Shown: positions 34,715 to 40,482 of the stretch, piece by piece
How positions within the stretch are numbered: the stretch's first letter is position 1
Layout of the letters: each line of letters opens with the position of its first letter
Assembly (NCBI GenBank): GCA_028696805.1
Contig: JAQVGI010000008.1
Location: forward strand, 1 to 40,482
Source: Alphaproteobacteria bacterium
GTDB taxonomy: Bacteria; Pseudomonadota; Alphaproteobacteria; CAAHEQ01; UBA3637
Direction of reading: 5' to 3'
Length of the DNA: 40,482 bases
Made by a program: the position numbers and the translations under genes
Notes under the pieces: generated by a model
What the model was told of the DNA's origin: nothing
The model's database searches: none
Seen by the model: the letters and a program-made list of their open reading frames with translations, nothing else

Positions 34715-35850
34715 AGGCCTTTTGGGGTGTCCACCCGCACGAACTGGCCGTCTTTAACGCTTAAAAGATCGACGGGCGTATCGATCTGCCCGTTGGGCTG
34801 GACGGAGATTCGTCCGCCGAACGCGCTCGGGAAAGATTTTTGCGCATGGATGTAATCGGCGATGTCATCTCCCGACGGGATGGCCCCTTGCGTCGGCGCG
34901 TTTTCATAGGCATCCACCAGCATGTTGAAGCTGTCGTAGGCGACGCCGGAGGCATAGACATACAGGTCGTCCCCGAACACAGCCTCGTAATCCCGCAGCC
35001 ATTCCGCGCTCGGCAAAGCCATCATCGGAAAGATATGGTTTTCGCACAAAGCGGGCGATGAAAACACCATGCCCAGATCGAGCCCGGTGATGTCTACGGG
35101 TTTTCCGGCGATTTCATATAATTGTTTCAGGAAAATATCCGATTCCGGGGGCAGCGCGCCAAAGATATACAATTCCGGCCGGCACGCTTTCTGCACTTTC
35201 ATGATGTCTATCCTGAAATCCCGCGTGCCCGGATTTGAAATGATTTCCCCGCACAGCTTTATATTGTTCTTTCGAAACGATTCCTTGATCATCCGGTGGC
35301 CGTCCAATCCCCCTTCTATATTCTGGGCCACCATGGCTATGTTTTTGTATCCTTTCTTCAAGATGTGCCCGACCAGCAAGTCCACTTCCGTTTGCATGTT
35401 GGCATAGATGTGAAAGTTGTATTTGTCTTTCAAGAACTTGTCAGGAAACCACGACAGAGAGGCGATATGGACTTTTTTCGCTTGCGAAAAAATGGGGCTT
35501 ACAATCATCGCGTCCCCCGTCCACATGGACAACCCGGCATCCACCTTGTTCAAATCCAGCAGCCGACGGGCAAGGAGCGGCACATTTCTCGCCTGTCCCA
35601 TCGAGTCTTCAATGATTAGCCGATAATCGTATTTTGTATCTTTTTTCAAGTGCTTCTGCGCCAAAATCAGGCCGTTCTTATACGATTGTCCGAAAACGCC
35701 TATATTCCCCGTCATCGGCAGGATCGCGCCGATTTTGACAACAGGCTTGTCGGAGCCCGCATCGCGTGTCTGCTCCCGTATAATCCCCCGCCCGATGATG
35801 ACGGCGAACAAGACCAAAACTCCAACGAAGGCTATGCCGAGTTTATTCAT
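34711..35850 (-). CDS. Branched-chain amino acid-type solute-binding protein, orphan, paralog 2
   Basis: 379 residues. Residues 1-22 form a hydrophobic signal or anchor (LGIAFVGVLVLFAVIIGRGI) without a clear cleavage site. The fold is that of LivJ-like proteins: VKIGAILPMTGNIGVFGQSYK, ARNVPLLARRLLDLNKVDAG, RDFRIDIMKVQKACRPELYI. The anchor style and phrases (REQT, then SDKPVVKIGA; RDFRIDI) match the gene at 26677-27786, so they are paralogs. No ABC partners in the window. It sits reversed between ybgC and tolQ. It is more AT-rich than neighbours, which suggests insertion. Confidence 0.85.
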   Translation of the reverse strand: MNKLGIAFVGVLVLFAVIIGRGIIREQTRDAGSDKPVVKIGAILPMTGNIGVFGQSYKNGLILAQKHLKKDTKYDYRLIIEDSMGQARNVPLLARRLLDLNKVDAGLSMWTGDAMIVSPIFSQAKKVHIASLSWFPDKFLKDKYNFHIYANMQTEVDLLVGHILKKGYKNIAMVAQNIEGGLDGHRMIKESFRKNNIKLCGEIISNPGTRDFRIDIMKVQKACRPELYIFGALPPESDIFLKQLYEIAGKPVDITGLDLGMVFSSPALCENHIFPMMALPSAEWLRDYEAVFGDDLYVYASGVAYDSFNMLVDAYENAPTQGAIPSGDDIADYIHAQKSFPSAFGGRISVQPNGQIDTPVDLLSVKDGQFVRVDTPKGL

Positions 35851-35893
35851 AATGATTCCTTTCCAAAAGGCGCGGGTTTATAACCTGCGGGCC

Positions 35894-35922
35894 ATCCTAC
35901 TCCCGGCTCCGGATTTTGTCAA
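35894..35922 (-). promoter_or_regulatory. Promoter of the second solute-binding gene
   Basis: Leftward TTGACA, 17 bases, TAGGAT, 43 bases before the start at 35850. Confidence 0.75.
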
Positions 35923-35958
35923 GCGGAAACGAAACTTGCGCCAGGAAAAACTTTTTGC

Positions 35959-35988
35959 TTGTTTTTCGGGGTGAAATCAGGCTAAAAT
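35959..35988 (+). promoter_or_regulatory. Promoter of the tolQRA operon
   Basis: TTGTTT, 18 bases, TAAAAT, followed by CCGAGGAGAA before the ATG at 36017. The 5' flank is shared with the divergent solute-binding gene. Confidence 0.6.
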
Positions 35989-36016
35989 AGGGCTCGTTTC
36001 AACCGAGGAGAAAACA

Positions 36017-36712
36017 ATGCAAACCGAAACCGTTCGTTCGACGCTGTCCATGATGGGGATGTTCCAGGATGCCGACTTGTTTATGAAAGCGCTTGTTTTA
36101 GGGCTTTTGTTCACATCCGTCTGGTGCTGGGCGATTATTTTCGACAAGGTGCGGCTGTTCAAGCGCCTGCGCGCCGGCATGCGGGCGTTCGAGGCCAAGT
36201 TTTGGGAAGGCGGATCGCTGGACGTTCTGTATAACAGCGTTTCCAAGTCGGTCAAAGACCCGCTGTCCGCCGTGTTCGTGGCGGCGATCGCCGAAATCAA
36301 GAAATCGCTGGGCGAACGCAAAAAGGCCGGCATCAAAATCGAGGAGCGCGTCGAGAAAATGATGCAGCTGGCGATCGACAAGCAGGTTGAAAAAATGGAG
36401 ACGCACATGGTGTTCCTGGCGTCCACCGGATCGGTCGCGCCGCTGCTGGGTCTGTTCGGAACGGTCTGGGGCATCATGGACAGCTTCAACGCCATCGGCC
36501 TGACGCAATCCATCAACATCGCGGCGGTCGCGCCCGGCGTCGCGGCGGCTTTGTTCACGACGGCCGTCGGGCTGATGGCGGCGATTCCGGCGGTCATCGC
36601 CTACAACAAGCTGCAAAACGACATCGACCGGATGGCCCAGCAGATGGACGCGTTCGCCGGAGAGCTGGGCGGCATCCTGGCGCGCCAGATCGACAAGACG
36701 GGGGACGAATAA
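36017..36712 (+). CDS. tolQ: Tol-Pal system protein TolQ
   Basis: 231 residues, three membrane spans. TolQ and TolR form the proton-driven stator that energises TolA for outer-membrane constriction at division. Typical: ADLFMKALVLGLLFTSVWCWAIIFDK, then STGSVAPLLGLFGTVWGIMDSF, and VAPGVAAALFTTAVGLMAAIP. The conserved Thr/Gly-rich helices are intact. tolR follows with no gap. Confidence 0.96.
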   Translation: MQTETVRSTLSMMGMFQDADLFMKALVLGLLFTSVWCWAIIFDKVRLFKRLRAGMRAFEAKFWEGGSLDVLYNSVSKSVKDPLSAVFVAAIAEIKKSLGERKKAGIKIEERVEKMMQLAIDKQVEKMETHMVFLASTGSVAPLLGLFGTVWGIMDSFNAIGLTQSINIAAVAPGVAAALFTTAVGLMAAIPAVIAYNKLQNDIDRMAQQMDAFAGELGGILARQIDKTGDE

Positions 36713-37150
36713 ATGGCATATGTCCGCCGCAAAAGCAAGATTCGCGCCGAGGTCAACCTGACGCCGCTGATCGACGTGCTGACATCCCTGCTGGCGATTT
36801 TCATGATCACGGCCCCGATGCTGACGACAGGGATTCCGCTGAACCTGCCCAAAGGGGACGGGCGGTCGCTGGAAGGGCAGGAAAAAATACTGGACATCGG
36901 CGTGACGGACAAAGGAAAAATCTATGTCGGCGCGCAGGAGGTCGCTTTCCGGGACCTGATCCGCAAAGTCAACGCGGTCGTCTCCGAAAACCCCAAAATC
37001 CAGATGGTCATCAGCGGCGACCGGGCGTCGTCCTACGGCCAGGTCGTCGAGGTGATGGCCCTGCTGCGCGCGGCCGGCTACACGCAGGTCGGCTTGAAAA
37101 CGGACGCCAGAATCATGGGGCATGACGCGCCGTCCCGCAAAGGAAAATAA
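36713..37150 (+). CDS. tolR: Tol-Pal system protein TolR
   Basis: 145 residues, the ExbD/TolR family. One membrane helix with the essential Asp in VNLTPLIDVLTSLLAIFM, then ITAPMLTTGIPLNLPK and the periplasmic domain. The usual DVMLVLLIIF is replaced by DVLTSLLAIF, a mild change; the Asp remains. It starts directly after tolQ. Confidence 0.94.
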   Translation: MAYVRRKSKIRAEVNLTPLIDVLTSLLAIFMITAPMLTTGIPLNLPKGDGRSLEGQEKILDIGVTDKGKIYVGAQEVAFRDLIRKVNAVVSENPKIQMVISGDRASSYGQVVEVMALLRAAGYTQVGLKTDARIMGHDAPSRKGK

Positions 37151-38014
37151 ATGCAACGCCGGTCGTATGTGTGCTCGTTGGTCCTGCATATCGCCCTCCT
37201 GTCCCTGTTTTTGACGGATGTCGCGTTGTTTTCGTGGGTTGATCCCGCGCATGCGCCGCCGGCCGTGCTGATGGTGGATTTAACCAAAGTCCAGATTGGA
37301 GACAAGACCAACCTGCCGCCCGAGATCAGGAAACAAGCGCCGAAGCCGGCCGCCGCGCCGGCGGTTCAGGCTGTCCGGCAGACGGCGGTCCAGACGCCGC
37401 CCGCCCCGCCGCAGCGGCCGCAGGAGGCGAAGCCCGTCAAAGACGCCGCGCCGGTTATCGCGCCGGCTCCGCCGAAAACGCCCGTTAAAAAAGAAGTGAA
37501 ATCGACATCAGCCCGGCCGCCGGGCAAAGCCGCTCCGCCGTCGGACGGGCTGAAAAGCCTGCTGGCCTCGGTTGAAAAAATCCGCCAGCCGGTCGCACCG
37601 GGGCCCGCGCAGCCGGACGACGCGGCGGGGCAGGAGGTCAGCGCCGGCATCGCGGGCGGAACGGGCGGCTCGCTGACCCAGATGCTGACGATTTCGCACC
37701 GGGATTTCATCGCGACGAAACTGCGCGGCTGCTGGAACGCGGACGCCGGCGCCGTCGGCGCGGAGGAGGTCGTCGTCGAGGTGCGCGCCTCCGTCAACAG
37801 GGACGGCCGGGTCCGCGATGTCGCGGCGGTCAATGCGGCGGGCGCGCCGGCGGTCCGGTCGCTGGCCGAAAGCGCGGTGCGCGCCGTCCGGATCTGCGAC
37901 AACCTCGGGGACGATTCGCCGTTCCGCATCCTGGCGCGGGAATACCCGGACAGCTACGATGCGTGGAAAGATTTGCTCTTGCGTTTCAACCCGCGCGATG
38001 GTAGCATTATGTAA
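37151..38014 (+). CDS. tolA: TolA-like periplasm-spanning protein
   Basis: 287 residues. One N-terminal membrane helix (SLVLHIALLSLFLTDVALF), a long Pro/Ala/Lys linker (about 55-150) and a C-terminal globular domain. The last has the TonB/TolA style block (KLRGCWNADAGAVGAEEVVVEVRASVNRDGRVRDVA and SAVRAVRICDNL). It couples the TolQR motor to Pal. The linker is Pro-rich and not the Ala/Lys helix of E. coli TolA, as is common in alphaproteobacteria. tolB and pal do not follow. Recognised by position, layout and C-terminal pattern. Confidence 0.85.
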   Translation: MQRRSYVCSLVLHIALLSLFLTDVALFSWVDPAHAPPAVLMVDLTKVQIGDKTNLPPEIRKQAPKPAAAPAVQAVRQTAVQTPPAPPQRPQEAKPVKDAAPVIAPAPPKTPVKKEVKSTSARPPGKAAPPSDGLKSLLASVEKIRQPVAPGPAQPDDAAGQEVSAGIAGGTGGSLTQMLTISHRDFIATKLRGCWNADAGAVGAEEVVVEVRASVNRDGRVRDVAAVNAAGAPAVRSLAESAVRAVRICDNLGDDSPFRILAREYPDSYDAWKDLLLRFNPRDGSIM

Positions 38015-38036
38015 AGGGCTTTGATCGGGAGGACGC

Positions 38037-38945
38037 ATGGCAGAAGAAAAGACACGGGAAAAGACATCTTCCAACCGCCGCTTCGTCGTCTGGCTTTTGA
38101 TTCTCATCGCCGGATTGGGCGTCGGGGCGTATGCGCTGGCCCGCGTGCTGCAATTTGTCCGGGCGCCGGCGGCTTTGCCCGTTCCGCCCGTCGTTGCGGT
38201 GCCGGCGCGCCTGACGGCCGGCCTGATGCCGGGGCGGCCGGTGAATCCGCTCATCGATCCCGCGCATGTGCCGGAGCAGGCGGCGGAGCCCCGGCCTGTG
38301 TCCGAGGCCGTACCTGAACCCGAAATGCCGCTGCCGGAGCCGGCCGCGGCGGAGCCGGCCGCGGATGCCGTGCCGGTGTCGCTGCCGCCGGAACCCGTTT
38401 CCATCATGCCCGCGCCCGATGGAGCGCCGCTGCCCGCGGAGGCGGATCCGGTTCCCGTCGCCGACCTGCTGCGGCTGCGCGAGGAGATGCGCGCCGGCCT
38501 GCCGTGCCGGGACAGCATGCAGGCGCTGATGGCGCATCCCGCGGCGTTCGGCGCGCTGATCGCAGAACTGAAGCCGTTCTGCCTGACCGATGCGAATCCG
38601 CATGACCGGTTGCGCGGCGATTTCGCGCGGGCGCGGCGCCGGATCCTGCTGGCCCACTACCGCGCCGAAAAGCCGTGGTGGAAAGGATACGCCCGATACG
38701 CCGGCGCGCTGTTCGTGGACGTCCGCGCACAGCATCCGGACGGGGATTCCGTGCCGGATCTGCTGGACGCCGCGCTGAACGCGCTGGACGACGCCCGCCT
38801 GCGGGAAGCCTCGGCCGCGGTCGCGAAACTACCCGCTGCGGCGCGGGATGAGCTGCGGCCGGTCACGGACATGCTGGACGGGCTTGTCCGCGTTCAGGGC
38901 CTGATAGACGACATATTGACGCGGCAAGCCGGGAGGGGCGCATGA
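38037..38945 (+). CDS. Short Mic60/mitofilin-like membrane protein
   Basis: 302 residues. One membrane helix near residues 15-35, a Pro/Ala/Glu low-complexity region (40-145) and a C-terminal helical domain. The last 60 residues match the mitofilin signature: LDAALNALDDARLREASAAV, then AKLPAAARDELRPVTDMLDG. In alphaproteobacteria Mic60 genes lie directly before hemY, as here (the stop overlaps hemY by 4 bases). Mic60 shapes intracytoplasmic membranes and is the ancestor of the mitochondrial cristae protein. It lacks the long coiled coil of larger members. The call rests on context and the C-terminus. Confidence 0.62.
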   Translation: MAEEKTREKTSSNRRFVVWLLILIAGLGVGAYALARVLQFVRAPAALPVPPVVAVPARLTAGLMPGRPVNPLIDPAHVPEQAAEPRPVSEAVPEPEMPLPEPAAAEPAADAVPVSLPPEPVSIMPAPDGAPLPAEADPVPVADLLRLREEMRAGLPCRDSMQALMAHPAAFGALIAELKPFCLTDANPHDRLRGDFARARRRILLAHYRAEKPWWKGYARYAGALFVDVRAQHPDGDSVPDLLDAALNALDDARLREASAAVAKLPAAARDELRPVTDMLDGLVRVQGLIDDILTRQAGRGA

Positions 38946-40126
38946 TTCGGTTCTTTTTGATAGCGGCCGGTATTTTCGCAATCGGGACGCTGGCGCTGGA
39001 CAGGGTGCTGCCGGTCACGTTCATCGGATTCGGGTATCGGGTTCAGACATCGCTGATCGTCATCGTCGTCGCGGCTTTCGCGCTGTTTTACGCGCTGGAC
39101 ATCGTTCTGACGCCGCTCGGGTGGATGAGGAAATACCGGATGAAGCGGTATGTGAAGCAGGCCTCCGCGCGCGAGGTTTTCTGGACGCAGGCCGCGCGGG
39201 CGGCGCTGGACAAGGATCCCGAGGCCGTGCGCGCCGTTTTGAAACAGGCCCGCTCTTTCTATGCGCCCGAATCGACGGAATCCCTGCTGATCGCCGGGTT
39301 GTTCCAAGCCGATGAGGAGTCATTCGAGCGGCTGAAATCCCGTCCGGAAACCGAGCTGGCCGGCCTGCGCGGATTGTTCGGATACGCGCGGTGCCGCGGG
39401 GATTTCGACCGGATGGCCGCGCTGCTGGCGGCGGCGCGGGAGCGGCATGCGTCCGTGCCGTGGGTGATGGACGGGGCGTGGCACCTGGCCGTCATGCAAA
39501 GCGATTGGAAAGAGGCGGTGTCCGCGCTGGACGCGCTGTCGTCCGCCCGTCAGGTTTCCAAAGCCGAATACGCGCGGCGCAAGGCGTGCCTGATGCTGAA
39601 ATTGAACCGCGGGGAGGAGGCGTATCGCCTGGATCCCGGCAATCCGGCCGCCGCGCTGGCGTATGCCGCGGAAAAGCCGCAGAAGGCGCGCGACATCCTG
39701 ACGGAATCGTGGGAGCGGATGCCGTGCTGGGACGTTTTCGCCGCTTTCGCGCAGCAGATTGCGGGCGAGCCGCCGGCCCGGCAGATGAAGCTGATCGAAA
39801 AGCTGGTCCGGAAAAACCCGATGCACAGATTGTCGCTGCTGGCGGTGGCGCACGGGGCCGCCCAGGCGCAGGCGTGGGGCGTCGCCAGGGAAACGCTCCA
39901 GGCGTATCTGGAAACCTATCCGCCGAGCGTGCGGGCGGCGAAGCTGATGGCGCGGATAGAACGGGACGGCTGGCATCATGCGGACGCGGCGCGCGACTGG
40001 GAGGCCAAGGCCGAAACGGCGGGCGCGGATGCGGGCTGGGCGTGCGGCGCGTGCGGTCATGCGCTGCGGTCGTGGGAGGCCGTCTGCCCGATCTGCCACG
40101 CGTTCGGGAAAGTCGGATACCGGTGA
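38942..40126 (+). CDS. hemY: HemY-type TPR membrane protein
   Basis: 394 residues. Two N-terminal membrane helices (about 3-20, 36-57) then TPR-type helical hairpins. The N-terminus fits the HemY_N family of haem biosynthesis-associated proteins found beside hemC, hemD and Mic60; it is not the oxidase of the same name. The end has a zinc-ribbon-like pair CGACG...CPICH (CxxC spaced 16 residues), as in other alphaproteobacterial members. It ends 8 bases before the rpmJ promoter. No other haem genes in the window. Confidence 0.85.
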   Translation: MIRFFLIAAGIFAIGTLALDRVLPVTFIGFGYRVQTSLIVIVVAAFALFYALDIVLTPLGWMRKYRMKRYVKQASAREVFWTQAARAALDKDPEAVRAVLKQARSFYAPESTESLLIAGLFQADEESFERLKSRPETELAGLRGLFGYARCRGDFDRMAALLAAARERHASVPWVMDGAWHLAVMQSDWKEAVSALDALSSARQVSKAEYARRKACLMLKLNRGEEAYRLDPGNPAAALAYAAEKPQKARDILTESWERMPCWDVFAAFAQQIAGEPPARQMKLIEKLVRKNPMHRLSLLAVAHGAAQAQAWGVARETLQAYLETYPPSVRAAKLMARIERDGWHHADAARDWEAKAETAGADAGWACGACGHALRSWEAVCPICHAFGKVGYR

Positions 40127-40134
40127 ATTTTCGC

Positions 40135-40163
40135 TTGACAACGGGCGCGGAATCGTCTATACT
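40135..40163 (+). promoter_or_regulatory. Promoter of rpmJ
   Basis: TTGACA, 17 bases, TATACT, with GAAAGGA before the ATG at 40194. Confidence 0.87.
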
Positions 40164-40193
40164 GCCCCCGGTTTTTCAATGAAAGGATAGGAC

Positions 40194-40319
40194 ATGAAAG
40201 TGCGTTGTTCGCTCAAATCCGCCAAAGCGCGCGATAAGGATTGCAAGGTCGTGCGCCGCAAGGGCCGCGTGTATGTGATTAACAAAAAGAAGCCGAAACT
40301 CAAAGCCCGCCAAGGGTAA
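40194..40319 (+). CDS. rpmJ: Ribosomal protein bL36
   Basis: 41 residues. [20 protein letters not shown] with an RRKGRVYVI core and basic tail KPKLKARQG is bL36 of the 50S subunit, in the longer zinc-free version. The start has its own promoter and ribosome site, and a terminator follows 19 bases later. Confidence 0.96.
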   Translation: MKVRCSLKSAKARDKDCKVVRRKGRVYVINKKKPKLKARQG

Positions 40320-40337
40320 GGACATTCGGTTCGTAGG

Positions 40338-40365
40338 AAAGCCCCCGCCGGGGGCTTTTCTTTAT
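40338..40365 (+). terminator. Intrinsic terminator of rpmJ
   Basis: GCCCCC (40341-40346) pairs with GGGGGC (40350-40355), extended by A-T pairs, followed by TTTTCTTTATTT. Confidence 0.92.
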
Positions 40366-40377
40366 TTGAGGAAGGTG

Positions 40378-40406
40378 TTGACAAAGGGCGTGCGGAGGTG
40401 TATACA
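40378..40406 (+). promoter_or_regulatory. Promoter of the gene entering the right edge
   Basis: TTGACA, 17 bases, TATACA. An AAGGAGG ribosome site follows at 40425-40431. Confidence 0.8.
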
Positions 40407-40436
40407 GGGATAATAAACCCGTTTAAGGAGGCCTGG

Positions 40437-40482
40437 ATGCCGTTTGTTATGAGAACCTTATCTACCCCCCCCACCCCCCCCC
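40437..40482 (+). CDS. Start of an unknown gene, cut by the window edge
   Basis: The ATG at 40437 has AAGGAGG at the right distance and a strong promoter. Fifteen codons are visible (MPFVMRTLST, then Pro/Thr). The last 20 or so bases are nearly all C and may be an artefact, so the protein end shown here is not reliable. Confidence 0.5.
   Translation, partial: MPFVMRTLSTPPTPP

Overview
The window reads as one contig piece from a GC-rich alphaproteobacterium that I cannot name to genus. Three things support this. A HemY-type TPR protein sits beside a short Mic60/mitofilin-like protein. The ruvA-ruvB-ybgC and tolQ-tolR-tolA genes have the order usual in the class. The tRNA-His keeps a genome-encoded G-1 opposite C73, which the Rhizobiales/Caulobacterales/Rhodobacterales/Sphingomonadales clade has lost, so a more basal lineage (Rhodospirillales-like or Rickettsiales-like) is more likely. 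Coding is dense, with many 1 to 8 base overlaps. AT-rich gaps carry clear sigma-70 promoters, nearly all with 17-base spacers.

Bases 1-9549 are an accessory region. A leftward operon (7852 to 1) encodes three VirB6/TrbL-like multi-spanning proteins, each with a C-W-x-C motif and a different export signal. They are followed by a regulator with two XRE-type helix-turn-helix domains and two Pro/Ala-rich proteins of unknown function; the last runs off the left edge. Two more unknown genes (7969-9549) run rightward from a shared promoter region. The third VirB6-like protein has a long C-terminal extension with YD/Rhs-like repeats.

Bases 9550-22199 run mostly leftward: uvrB, a WecA-family-like membrane protein without recognisable catalytic motifs, infA, an MsbA-like exporter, tRNA-Asp, then glk, a GlmU uridylyltransferase domain without its acetyltransferase half, and ptsP. 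After the rightward tRNA-Glu come a family 2 glycosyltransferase and pyrG. The 314 bases between those two hold a complete-looking orphan RNA gene of about 195 nt, with promoter, branched fold and intrinsic terminator. It matches no family I know.

Bases 22334-32085 are a mosaic: moxR with a WYL/TerB-like partner, rpmG, pgpA, a miniature ferredoxin:thioredoxin-reductase-like protein, queH, a solute-binding protein without a permease, and tRNA-His. Next are two tandem paralogs that look like MESH1/SpoT HD domains with their metal ligands replaced, then ettA, and a family 10 fucosyltransferase coupled to dut.

Bases 32082-40482 are envelope and repair housekeeping: dut, ruvA, ruvB, ybgC, a second orphan solute-binding protein inserted in reverse, tolQ, tolR, tolA, mic60-like, hemY and rpmJ. 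The window ends in a start codon followed by a near-pure C run that may be an assembly artefact.

All functional calls come from reading motifs by eye; no database search was possible.
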